From DAOUKH01 sp034420775 (lineage in GTDB: Bacteria > Chloroflexota > Dehalococcoidia > SHYB01): a stretch of DNA of 8,287 nt. The translations under genes were made by a program, and so were the position numbers. The stretch covers positions 1 to 8,287 of the forward strand of contig DAOUKZ010000045.1 of the NCBI GenBank assembly GCA_034420775.1, read 5' to 3'. Below are positions 1 through 6,316 of this stretch, one piece after another; position 1 is the stretch's first letter, and each line of letters begins with the position of its first letter. The notes under the pieces are model-generated. The model was not told the origin of the DNA and did no database searches. It saw only the letters and a program-made list of their open reading frames with translations.

Positions 1-1
1 C

Positions 2-1306
2 GGCCACCCCTACCGTCGCAAGCCCCTCGTCATCATGGCGGGCAAGGTCACCGGCGGGGGCAGCGCGGTGAACGCGACGTACTTTCACCGGGGCGCGCCG
101 GAGGACTACGACCAGTGGGCCGCGGCGGGTAATGAGGCGTGGTCGTACGACAAGCTGCTGCCGTACTTCAAGAAGCTGGAAACGGACTTGGATTTCAGCG
201 GCCCGTACCACGGGCAGGACGGCCCGATCCTGGTGCGGCACGCCAAGCAGGAGTCCTGGGGCCCCATCGCGGGGGCCTTCTACGAGGCGTGCCGCAACGC
301 CGGCTTCCCCGACGACCCCGACATGAACCTCCCCGACACGTGGGGTGTCGGCCCCAGGCCGGTCAACTGCTCCGGCGGGATCCGCATCAGCACGTCGGTC
401 GGCTATCTGAGCCTCAGCCGCGAGCGCGGGAACCTCACCATCCGGGCGAACGCGCTGGCCTGCCGCATCGTCTTCGACGGGCGGCGGGCGGCCGGAGTGG
501 AGGTCGAGGCCGACGGCGAGCGCCGCACCGTGCGCGGAGGCGAGGTTATCGTTTGCGCGGGGGCCATCGAGTCGCCGTGTCTCCTGGTGCGTTCAGGCAT
601 CGGACAGGCCGAGCAGGTGCGGGGCATCGGCGCGGCCGTGGTGCAGGACCTGCCCGGACTCGGGGCAAACCTTAGGAACCATCCGGCGGTGGCGCCACAG
701 TTCCGCATCAGGGAGAAAGCGCGGGAGGAGGGCCCGGCGGCGCAGCTCGTGCTCCGCTACATGCCGCCAGGGTCGGACGACCGTAACGGCATCACCATCG
801 CGCCGCTGGTCGAGGAGGACGTGGACGGGACGCCGTGCATGCCGTTCTACGTCGTGCTATGGAAGGTGCGGTCGGAGGGCACGCTGACGGTGATCTCGCC
901 GGAGCCGGGCGAGCCGCCGGTCCTGCGCTACAACTACCTGACGGACCCGGCGGACTTCGAGCGGGTGCGCGAAGGCGTCCGCCACGCCGTCCGGCTGGGA
1001 GAGGGCCGGGAGTTCCGGGGCATCTTCGACGGCCGCGCCGGGCCCAGCGACGACGAGCTCGCCTCCGACGACGCCCTCGACCGCTGGATTCTCGCCAACC
1101 TCTACACGGCGTTCCACTCCAGCGGCACGTGCAAGATGGGGCCGACGACCGACCCCATGGCGGTAGTCGACCAGCAGTGCCGGCTGCACGGCGTAGACGG
1201 GCTCCGCGTGGTGGACGCCTCGATCATGCCGGACGTCCCCCGCGGCGACCTCACCTGTAGCGTCATCATGATCGCCGAGCACGCGTCAGACATGATCGGC
1301 GCTTGA
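2..1306 (+). CDS. GMC-family FAD-dependent oxidoreductase, 5'-truncated
   Basis: This is the C-terminal 434 codons of a glucose-methanol-choline oxidoreductase, a soluble flavoenzyme that oxidises an alcohol or related group. The frame is open from the left edge and codes before the first ATG (position 35), with residues GHPYRRKPLVI leading into the family signature GKVTGGGSAVNATYFHRG. That ATG is therefore internal, and the FAD-binding Rossmann start (roughly 70-80 residues) lies outside the window. The second GMC signature is GAIESPCLLVRSGIG, followed by DLPGLGANLRNHP. The C-terminal domain shows FHSSGTCKMG with the catalytic His, AVVDQQCRLHGVDGLRVVDAS, and an ending with IMIAEHASDMI. Where most members have Asn or His as the second active-site residue (GNTNAPT-like segment), this one reads RGDLTCSVIMIAE, placing Thr there. 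Family assignment is secure. The substrate is unknown. It could be a dehydrogenase or an oxidase. The stop codon lies inside a 20-nt repeat carrying a TTGACA box. Confidence 0.93.
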   Translation, partial: GHPYRRKPLVIMAGKVTGGGSAVNATYFHRGAPEDYDQWAAAGNEAWSYDKLLPYFKKLETDLDFSGPYHGQDGPILVRHAKQESWGPIAGAFYEACRNAGFPDDPDMNLPDTWGVGPRPVNCSGGIRISTSVGYLSLSRERGNLTIRANALACRIVFDGRRAAGVEVEADGERRTVRGGEVIVCAGAIESPCLLVRSGIGQAEQVRGIGAAVVQDLPGLGANLRNHPAVAPQFRIREKAREEGPAAQLVLRYMPPGSDDRNGITIAPLVEEDVDGTPCMPFYVVLWKVRSEGTLTVISPEPGEPPVLRYNYLTDPADFERVREGVRHAVRLGEGREFRGIFDGRAGPSDDELASDDALDRWILANLYTAFHSSGTCKMGPTTDPMAVVDQQCRLHGVDGLRVVDASIMPDVPRGDLTCSVIMIAEHASDMIGA

Positions 1307-1315
1307 CACCCGTGC
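1296..1315 (+). repeat. 20-nt direct repeat, copy 1 (contains TTGACA)
   Basis: The sequence TCGGCGCTTGACACCCGTGC is identical to positions 1675-1694, and the match stops exactly at both ends. This copy covers the last codons and the TGA of the GMC gene and stands 61 bp upstream of the small-protein ATG at 1376. Its TTGACA (1303-1308) could be a -35 box. The best -10 candidate downstream is weak (TACGAC, 1328-1333, 19-nt spacer). Confidence 0.7.
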
Positions 1316-1364
1316 CATTCCAGCCTTTACGACTGATGACACATGCCACTAACGTATGACGCAT

Positions 1365-1371
1365 AAGGAGG
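1365..1371 (+). promoter_or_regulatory. Shine-Dalgarno of the 59-codon gene
   Basis: AAGGAGG lies four bases before the ATG at 1376. It is one of the strongest ribosome binding sites in the window and is the main evidence that the short frame behind it is translated. Confidence 0.8.
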
Positions 1372-1375
1372 ATCG

Positions 1376-1555
1376 ATGGCTACAGCGGAGGAGCGCCTAG
1401 CTCGGCTCGAAGGAGGCTATGAACACCTAGCCACCAAGGCCGACGTTGAACGCATGAAGTCCGACATCATCCGCTGGACTGTCGGCGTCATGCTTGCCGG
1501 GTTGACCGCCGCGGTCGGGCTCACCGCTGTCGTCGTGAGGGTTGTGGGAGGTTAG
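1376..1555 (+). CDS. Small coiled-coil/single-TM membrane protein, 59 aa
   Basis: This is a short gene starting at ATG 1376 with an AAGGAGG site upstream and ending at TAG 1553-1555. The N-terminal half is charged and amphipathic (ATAEERLARLEGGYEHLATK, then ADVERMKSDIIRW) and probably helical or coiled coil. It includes the LARLEGGYEHLATKAD type of segment seen in many small bacterial membrane proteins of the DUF1640/XhlA-like kind. Residues from about 34 to 57 (TVGVMLAGLTAAVGL, then TAVVVRVV) form one hydrophobic helix, so the protein should be anchored in the membrane with its N-terminal helix probably cytoplasmic. No catalytic motif is visible and the function is unknown. It sits alone between a TTGACA-containing repeat and an intrinsic terminator, so it is probably its own transcription unit. 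The family resemblance comes from pattern recognition and has not been tested by a search. Confidence 0.75.
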   Translation: MATAEERLARLEGGYEHLATKADVERMKSDIIRWTVGVMLAGLTAAVGLTAVVVRVVGG

Positions 1556-1604
1556 AACAAGCCATCCACCCACGCATCTGGCCCGACGCCACGCATTGTC
1601 GACA

Positions 1605-1626
1605 GCCCGCCCCCGGCGGGTTTTTT
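1605..1626 (+). terminator. Rho-independent terminator after the small membrane-protein gene
   Basis: A perfect 6-bp GC stem, CCCGCC (1606-1611) and GGCGGG (1615-1620), encloses a CCC loop and runs straight into six T (1621-1626). G1605 can add a wobble pair. It lies 50 bp after the small gene's stop and upstream of the hyuA promoter, so it separates the two units. Confidence 0.88.
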
Positions 1627-1674
1627 GTTGCAAAGAAGCGCAGAATTCGCTGTGCTGTGCCGCGCACGTCCCCG

Positions 1675-1694
1675 TCGGCGCTTGACACCCGTGC
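1675..1694 (+). repeat. 20-nt direct repeat, copy 2 (contains TTGACA)
   Basis: This is an exact copy of 1296-1315, lying 379 bp downstream, after the terminator and 91 bp before the hyuA start. The TTGACA at 1682-1687 is the -35 box of the proposed hyuA promoter. Unlike copy 1, it lies in non-coding DNA. Confidence 0.7.
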
Positions 1695-1711
1695 GGCTTT
1701 GCTTCTATCGT
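1682..1711 (+). promoter_or_regulatory. Probable sigma-70-type promoter of hyuA
   Basis: A consensus -35 TTGACA (1682-1687) is followed after an 18-nt spacer by TATCGT (1706-1711), four of six matches to TATAAT. Transcription would begin near 1718, giving a leader of about 68 nt before ATG 1786. This start point also argues against the upstream extension of the hyuA frame to 1657, which would begin before the promoter. Confidence 0.5.
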
Positions 1712-1785
1712 CGCATGTCGATGCCGCAGAACTCCGTTACGGCCCCGTTCGGGCCCACCACCCCAGGCCTCCCCTTCACAAGACC

Positions 1786-3864
1786 ATGTATCTGATTGGC
1801 GTCGACATCGGCGGAACGTTCACCGACCTCGTCATCATGGATGGCGACGGGAACTGGAACCTGCACAAATCGCCGTCCACTCCCGATTCGCCGGAGGAAG
1901 GGGTGTTCAACGCCCTCGCGCTGGCGGCGGAAGAGAAGGGCATGCCGCTGCGGAGGCTGCTCCAAGAGACGCGGGTCTTCGTGCATGGGACGACCTTGGT
2001 CACCAACGCGGTGATCTCGGGCAACATGGCGAAGACGGCGCTCCTGACGAACGAAGGCTACGAGGACATGCTGTTCTTCGGGCTGGGGTCGCGGGGGAAG
2101 CCGCCGTCGGAGATGTTCAAGACGCACCAGGACTACCCCGACCCGATCGTCCCGCGGCACCTGATCGCCGGGATACGGGGAAGGATCAACGCCGAGGGCG
2201 GGATCGAAACCCCGCTCGACGAAGACGGCGTCCGGGAGATCGTCGCCGACTTCAAGCGGCGAAACGTCGAATCGCTGGCGGTGTCGTTTCTGTGGTCGAT
2301 CACGAACCCGGAGCATGAGGAACGCGTCCGCGAGATCATCGAGGAGGAGTTCCCCGAGGCCCACGTCTCCATCGGCCACCAGATTACGTCGGTGGTGCGG
2401 GAGTACGAGCGGACCTCGACGTGCGCACTCGACGCCTCGATCAAGCCGCTCTTCGGACGCTACGTGAACAACCTCATCGCGCGGCTGAAGGAGAACGGCT
2501 ATGAGCGCGACCTGCTCATGGTCAACTCACATGGCGGCGTGGTGAACGGCGAGGAGCTCACCCACTTCCCGGTCTACGCGCTGAAGAGCGGCCCGTCGCT
2601 GGGGCCGGTCGCCGGCATGACGGTGTCCGAGGCCGAAGGGGCGGAGCAAGACCTGATCGTCTGCGACATGGGCGGCACGAGCTTCGACGCCTCGATGGTA
2701 GTCAAGGGCGAGGTGGTCACGACGCTCATCGGCAGCGTCGGGCCGTATCACTACTCCTTCCCCACGCTCGACGTGCACAGCATCGGCGCCGGCGGGGGCA
2801 GCATCGCGTGGGTGGACTCCGGCGGCCTGGTGCACGTCGGCCCCCAGAGCGCGGGGAGCACGCCGGGGCCGGCCTGCTACGACCTCGGCGGCGACAAGCC
2901 GACGGTGACCGACGCCAACGTGGTGCTGGGCTACATCTCGCCGGACTACTTCATGGGCGGCAAGATGCGGATCGACGCCGACAAGGCCCGCGCCGCCATT
3001 CAGGAGCACGTGGCCGGGCCGCTGGGCCGGAGCGTCGAGGAAGCGGCCAGCCTCATCTACAGCATCGTCAACCACAACATGGTCTTGGGGCTGTCGGAAG
3101 TCAGCATCCAAAAGGGCATCGACCCGCGCGGCTATCTGTTGGTGGGCGGGGGCGGCTGCTCGGCGGTGCACCTCGTTGCCATCGCGACCGAATTGGGCAT
3201 GCAGAAGATCCTCATCCCGAGGATCGCGCCCGGCCTCTGCGCCTTTGGCATGCTCGCGGCCGACCTGCTCTTCGAGCGGGCGCACAGCTTCATCACGCGC
3301 AGCGACGGCTTCGAGGACAAGCGGGTCAACGAGCTGCTCGCGAGCCTCGAAGAGGAAGGCGACGACTTCCTGGCCCGGGCCAGCGTCGCGATGGAGGACC
3401 GGACCCTTTCGTTCTCAGTGATGGCCCAATACCCGTACCAGTCGTGGGAGGTCGAAGTCCCCCTCCCGTGGAGCCGGGTGGCGCCGGAGAGCATGACGGA
3501 GCTCGTCGAGCTGTTCCACCAGGTCCACAAGACGACGTACGGCTTCATGATCCAGGACCAGCCGGTGCAGTTCGTGAGCTGGCGGGTGAAGGCGCAGGGG
3601 CGGCAGCCGAAGGCCCGGACGGCCCCGCAAGCGCTCACGACCGCCGACGCCAGTTCGGCGCTGAAGGGAAGCCGTCCCGCGTACTTCACCGAGGCGCGCG
3701 ACTTCGTGGAGACGAAGGTCTACGCGGGTGAGCAGCTACGCAGCGGCAACGTCCTCGCGGGGCCGGCCATCGTCGAGGAGCCGGCGACCACGGTGGTCGT
3801 GCCGGCGGGGTTCCGGCTCCGGGTCACGGAGTACGAGAACTACTACGTCGAACCCGAGGGGTAG
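1786..3864 (+). CDS. hyuA: Hydantoinase A / acetone carboxylase beta-type ATP-binding subunit
   Basis: This is a 692-residue HyuA-type protein, the ATP-binding ASKHA-fold subunit that activates the substrate by phosphoryl transfer in N-methylhydantoinase, oxoprolinase and acetone or acetophenone carboxylase complexes. Family motifs appear in order: VDIGGTFTD (about residues 6-14), HGTTLVTNAV (68-77), YERTSTCALDA (207-217), SGPSLGPVAG (268-277), DMGGTSFDAS (294-303), IGAGGGSIAWVD (333-344), VGPQSAGSTPGPACY (351-365) followed by PTVTDANVVLG. The C-terminal domain shows GPAIVEEPATTVVVPAG. The frame is open back to 1657, but the 43 extra codons are unlike the family and overlap the promoter, so ATG 1786, just before the conserved GVDIGG, is chosen. 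No good Shine-Dalgarno precedes it. The usual partner subunit HyuB is 3.4 kb away beyond an opposite-strand operon. Family is certain. Whether it is an amidohydrolase or a carboxylase is undetermined. Confidence 0.93.
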   Translation: MYLIGVDIGGTFTDLVIMDGDGNWNLHKSPSTPDSPEEGVFNALALAAEEKGMPLRRLLQETRVFVHGTTLVTNAVISGNMAKTALLTNEGYEDMLFFGLGSRGKPPSEMFKTHQDYPDPIVPRHLIAGIRGRINAEGGIETPLDEDGVREIVADFKRRNVESLAVSFLWSITNPEHEERVREIIEEEFPEAHVSIGHQITSVVREYERTSTCALDASIKPLFGRYVNNLIARLKENGYERDLLMVNSHGGVVNGEELTHFPVYALKSGPSLGPVAGMTVSEAEGAEQDLIVCDMGGTSFDASMVVKGEVVTTLIGSVGPYHYSFPTLDVHSIGAGGGSIAWVDSGGLVHVGPQSAGSTPGPACYDLGGDKPTVTDANVVLGYISPDYFMGGKMRIDADKARAAIQEHVAGPLGRSVEEAASLIYSIVNHNMVLGLSEVSIQKGIDPRGYLLVGGGGCSAVHLVAIATELGMQKILIPRIAPGLCAFGMLAADLLFERAHSFITRSDGFEDKRVNELLASLEEEGDDFLARASVAMEDRTLSFSVMAQYPYQSWEVEVPLPWSRVAPESMTELVELFHQVHKTTYGFMIQDQPVQFVSWRVKAQGRQPKARTAPQALTTADASSALKGSRPAYFTEARDFVETKVYAGEQLRSGNVLAGPAIVEEPATTVVVPAGFRLRVTEYENYYVEPEG

Positions 3865-3869
3865 CCGTC

Positions 3870-3889
3870 CCGGGAGCTAGAGCTTCCGG
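3870..3889 (+). other. Stem-loop between convergent genes
   Basis: CCGGGAGC (3870-3877) pairs with GCTTCCGG (3882-3889) around a TAGA loop: eight pairs with one G-U wobble on the plus strand. It lies in the 12-bp gap between the hyuA stop and the racemase-like stop and overlaps the latter. There is no T tract, so it is not a classical terminator. It might slow polymerase or protect the hyuA 3' end. Confidence 0.35.
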
Positions 3890-4626
3890 ATCGCGGTGGA
3901 CGGCGGCGGCGGGTAGGCGAGCTTCCCCTGGCTGAGGCCGCAGGTGACCAGCATCCGCGCGTAGTTCAGGGCCGAGGCCGCGGGGTCGATGATCAAGAGG
4001 TCCTTGTAGCCCTCGGCGTCGAGCATCTCACGGCCCATCGGGACGATGCCCCGCTCGCGATAGGAGAGCGAGTAGAAGATGACGGCCTCGGCGCCGTCGT
4101 TGTCCGCGGCGTCCTTGGCGGCGTCGACCATCTGGCGAGCCTCGTGTTGCCGCTGCTCCTCGTCGGAGGGGAAGACCACCTCGGTGGCGGGCTGGACGTA
4201 CTTGATGGAGACCAGCTTCGGCTTCACCGCCAGGCGCTCGGCCGACTTCATGATCATGGCGCGGATGTTCGGCTCTTTGACGGTGAGGATCGAGAAGCGG
4301 TCGACCAGGAAAGAGGCGACGCTCATGGCGGCGGCGCCGGGCTCGACGATGACCATCTTGCTGGTCAGCTCCTTCAGACCCCTGGCGTTGGAGTCGGAGC
4401 AGGAGCCGACGATGTAGGCGTCGTAGCCGTCTTTCTCGGCCTGCTCGGCGACCTCGAACATCTCGGGCGCGATGAGGCCGGCGTCGTACTCCGAGACGGT
4501 CCAGTCGGGGCCGCGGGTGAGCGCTACGACGTCGACCTGGGCGTCGACGAGCGGCTGCGACGTGGCTACGTGCTGCCGGATCGTCTCTTCGTCGGCGCGG
4601 TTGGTTCGGCAAATGATGAACTTCAC
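3877..4626 (-). CDS. Asp/Glu/hydantoin racemase-family protein
   Basis: This 249-residue protein fits the Asp/Glu/hydantoin racemase superfamily, whose cytoplasmic enzymes normally use two facing cysteines to move a proton at a chiral carbon. The two-lobed pattern is visible: DGYDAYIVGSCSDSNARG (about 67-82) matches the first active-site loop, and EAVIFYSLSYRERG (180-193) the second. Cys76 is at or one residue from the expected first cysteine. The expected second cysteine position is Ser186, and the only other cysteines are Cys6 and Cys229. A canonical two-base racemase is therefore doubtful. A one-cysteine isomerase or decarboxylase-like activity is possible. The start is GTG (4626-4624), with GGAGGG upstream and the M-K-F-I-I beta strand directly after. 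It is the last gene of a minus-strand operon, 42 bp behind the degenerate SDR, and ends 12 bp from the hyuA stop. A role with the HyuA/HyuB enzyme is inferred from the known hydantoinase-racemase pairing. Confidence 0.82.
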   Translation of the reverse strand: MKFIICRTNRADEETIRQHVATSQPLVDAQVDVVALTRGPDWTVSEYDAGLIAPEMFEVAEQAEKDGYDAYIVGSCSDSNARGLKELTSKMVIVEPGAAAMSVASFLVDRFSILTVKEPNIRAMIMKSAERLAVKPKLVSIKYVQPATEVVFPSDEEQRQHEARQMVDAAKDAADNDGAEAVIFYSLSYRERGIVPMGREMLDAEGYKDLLIIDPAASALNYARMLVTCGLSQGKLAYPPPPSTAIRKL

Positions 4627-4630
4627 GATA

Positions 4631-4636
4631 CCCTCC
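4631..4636 (-). promoter_or_regulatory. Shine-Dalgarno fixing the GTG start of the racemase-like gene
   Basis: Read on the minus strand this is GGAGGG, four bases before GTG 4626-4624. No ATG is available close by, so the site supports the GTG start. Confidence 0.7.
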
Positions 4637-4668
4637 CGAATAGGTGCGTTGGCCGGGGCCGCCGCGGG

Positions 4669-5451
4669 CTAGCGCCCGACGACGAGGCCCCCGGTGAAAT
4701 CGACGAGCTGACCGGTCACGTGGACGGCGCTATCGGAGACGAGGAAGGCTACCATATCGGCGGCCTCGGCGGGCCGGACGCCGCCCTGCATGGGAAAGGC
4801 CGCGGGCGCCTCGCCTTCCGTGCGGCCCACGCCAACCCCTTTGCCCGCCCGCGAGGCCTTGAGCAGGCCGAGGCCGGGAGCGGCAGCGTCCGCCTCCGCC
4901 GGCAGGCCGAGGGCGAGGACGTTGACGCGGATGCCGTCGTCGGCCAGTTCGAGGGCCATGCACTGCATCAGGCCAACGAGGCCGAACTGCGTGGCGGAGT
5001 GCACGCCGAGCCCGGCGATGCCCGAGCGGGCGGCATGCGACGTCAGGAAGAGTATCGAGCCGCCGTTGCCCACCCCGACCAGGCGCTCGGCGGCGATGCG
5101 GCTGCAATGGAATGCCGCCCTGAGGTCGCTCCGCAGGGCGGAATTCCAGGCGTCGGCTTCCGTGTCCAGGAGCGCGCCGCCGGGCACGGTCAGGCCGGCG
5201 ACAATCAGGACATCAAGGCGGCTGAACCGGTCGATGGTCTGCTCGACGGCGGAGCGGGCCACCTCTGCGTCGGCGAGGTCGCCGGAGAGGGCGAGCACGC
5301 CGTCGGCTGGCGCGGCGGCGGCGTGGGAGTGGAGGGCGACGCCGGCGCCCTCGGCCATGAGCTTGGCGGCGATGGCCTGTCCAAAGCCGGCGTAGCCGTC
5401 GGCGCCGGTGACGAGCGCGGTCTTGCCGCTAAGCGCGCCGTCGCTTGTCAC
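4669..5451 (-). CDS. SDR-fold protein with replaced catalytic residues (probable pseudoenzyme)
   Basis: This is a 260-residue protein of the classical short-chain dehydrogenase fold. Nucleotide-binding features are KTALVTGADGYAGFGQAIA (10-28, a glycine motif longer than TGxxxGIG) and GDLADAE (57-63). The catalytic tetrad Asn-Ser-Tyr-Lys is largely gone. The YxxxK position reads HSATQ (His151, Gln155), the helix Asn is Asp109 (ALRSDLRAAF), NNAG is IVAG (83-86) and the usual PG after the active site is ALG (180-182). Only Ser138 (LTSHAA) remains. The C-terminal HVTGQLVDFTGGL is normal. The frame is intact with no stop or frameshift, so it is not simply decaying. It starts at GTG 5451-5449, whose GTGA overlaps the stop of the upstream SDR. 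It probably depends on translational coupling, as no Shine-Dalgarno is evident. Similarity to that neighbour suggests an old tandem duplication. A regulatory or structural partner role, or a different chemistry, is possible. Confidence 0.85.
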   Translation of the reverse strand: MTSDGALSGKTALVTGADGYAGFGQAIAAKLMAEGAGVALHSHAAAAPADGVLALSGDLADAEVARSAVEQTIDRFSRLDVLIVAGLTVPGGALLDTEADAWNSALRSDLRAAFHCSRIAAERLVGVGNGGSILFLTSHAARSGIAGLGVHSATQFGLVGLMQCMALELADDGIRVNVLALGLPAEADAAAPGLGLLKASRAGKGVGVGRTEGEAPAAFPMQGGVRPAEAADMVAFLVSDSAVHVTGQLVDFTGGLVVGR

Positions 5452-6284
5452 ATCAGCAACCCGGCGGTCATGTTCACGGCCTGGCCCGTCATCTTGTGGG
5501 CCCGCGAGGAGGCGAGGAAGGCGACGAGGTTGCCGATGCTGTCAGGGTCGTCGAGGGTGCCCAGCGGGCTCGCGTCGCGCTGGCTCTGCACGAGGCCCCG
5601 GACGATCTCCCAGTGGTGTTCTTCGTCATCGGCAGGAAAGTAGTTGAAGGGGCGGTGGTTGCCGCTATCGCGTATGACGCCGGGGCAGACGGTGTTGACG
5701 GTGATGCCGTGGACGCCCCACTCCAGCGCCATGACCTGCCCCAAGCCGATGAGGGCCGACTTGGAGGCGGAGTAGGCCGAAGCGGTGGGCGTGCCCACCT
5801 TCCCCAGCCTGGAGGAGAGGTTGATGATCCGGCCGCCTTCGCCCTGCTCGATCATGCGGCGGGCGGCCTCCTTGGCGCAGAGGAACGGGCCGACGAGGTT
5901 GGCCTGCATGCAGGAGTCCCACGAGGCCTCGTCCTGCTCCAAGAACGGCATCAGCGGGGTCTCGGCGGCGTTGTTGACGAGGATGTCGATGCGGCCGAGC
6001 CGTTCGACCAGGGAGTCGAACATGGCCGCGACCTCGTCCGGCGAGGTGATGTCGGCTTCGAGCGCGACGCTGCGCCGGCCCAAGTCCTCGATCTCGGCCT
6101 GCATGCTCTCGAGGCCGCGCCAGCCCTTGCGCAGCTCAGGGTCGGTGGGACCCTTGGCGGAGCGGCGGTTGTTGACGGCAACGTCGGCGCCCTCCTCGGC
6201 CAAGCGCAGGGCGATGCCCCGGCCGGTCGAGGGATAGCGGGCGGCGCCGGTGACGAGGGCGACTTTGCCGTCGAGGAGGCCCAT
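5448..6284 (-). CDS. Short-chain dehydrogenase/reductase, intact catalytic site
   Basis: This 278-residue classical SDR is expected to be a cytoplasmic NAD(P)-dependent oxidoreductase of hydroxyl/carbonyl groups. Residues 6-24 give KVALVTG then AARYPSTGRGIA, a glycine motif with extra residues. ADIT (78-81) contacts the adenine. LVNNAAE (102-108) is the NNAG motif. Catalytic Asn129 (QANLVGPF), Ser158 (INLSSRLG), Tyr171 and Lys175 (YSASK) are all present, followed by CPGV (200-203) and MTGQAVNMTAG. After the second strand the sequence is AVNNRRS, without the acidic residue typical of NAD enzymes, so NADP(H) is favoured by inference. The start ATG 6284-6282 is chosen because GGAG sits eight bases upstream and GKVALVTG follows. 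A TTG at 6317 would add 11 unlike residues. This is the first gene of the minus-strand operon, overlapping the next by four bases. The substrate is unknown. Confidence 0.92.
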   Translation of the reverse strand: MGLLDGKVALVTGAARYPSTGRGIALRLAEEGADVAVNNRRSAKGPTDPELRKGWRGLESMQAEIEDLGRRSVALEADITSPDEVAAMFDSLVERLGRIDILVNNAAETPLMPFLEQDEASWDSCMQANLVGPFLCAKEAARRMIEQGEGGRIINLSSRLGKVGTPTASAYSASKSALIGLGQVMALEWGVHGITVNTVCPGVIRDSGNHRPFNYFPADDEEHHWEIVRGLVQSQRDASPLGTLDDPDSIGNLVAFLASSRAHKMTGQAVNMTAGLLM

Positions 6285-6292
6285 AGCGGCGA

Positions 6293-6296
6293 CTCC
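6293..6296 (-). promoter_or_regulatory. Shine-Dalgarno supporting SDR start at 6284
   Basis: GGAG on the minus strand, eight bases before ATG 6284-6282. It favours this start over the in-frame TTG at 6317. Confidence 0.55.
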
Positions 6297-6316
6297 AGAA
6301 GAGAGTGTGCGGGGCA

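Noticed and set aside
35..37. ATG as the true start of the GMC gene
   Set aside because: The frame stays open to the window edge and the residues before it (YRRKPLVI) fit the conserved run-in to the GKxxGG signature, so the gene begins outside the window.
1427..1633. A 68-codon minus-strand frame across the small gene and terminator
   Set aside because: It begins inside the terminator region, has no ribosome binding site, and its product resembles nothing. The plus-strand 59-codon gene explains the region better.
1296..1694. Reading the two 20-nt repeats as attachment sites or ends of a mobile element
   Set aside because: Only 379 bp separate them, with a small native-looking gene and terminator between, no transposase or integrase, and no target duplication. 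Promoter sharing is the simpler explanation.
1657..1785. A 43-codon N-terminal extension of hyuA
   Set aside because: The added residues do not resemble the family, the conserved GVDIGG begins just after ATG 1786, and the extension would start upstream of the likely promoter.
2527..3285. A minus-strand frame of about 250 codons inside hyuA
   Set aside because: It is the complement of a conserved HyuA region with no motif of its own. The similar frames at 1705-2379 (-) and 2808-3731 (+) are rejected for the same reason.
4144..5643. A 499-codon open frame on the plus strand
   Set aside because: It is antisense to the racemase-like gene and the degenerate SDR, both with clear family motifs. 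Its product is low-complexity Gly/Ala/Asp/His-rich, as expected for a reverse-frame shadow in GC-rich DNA.
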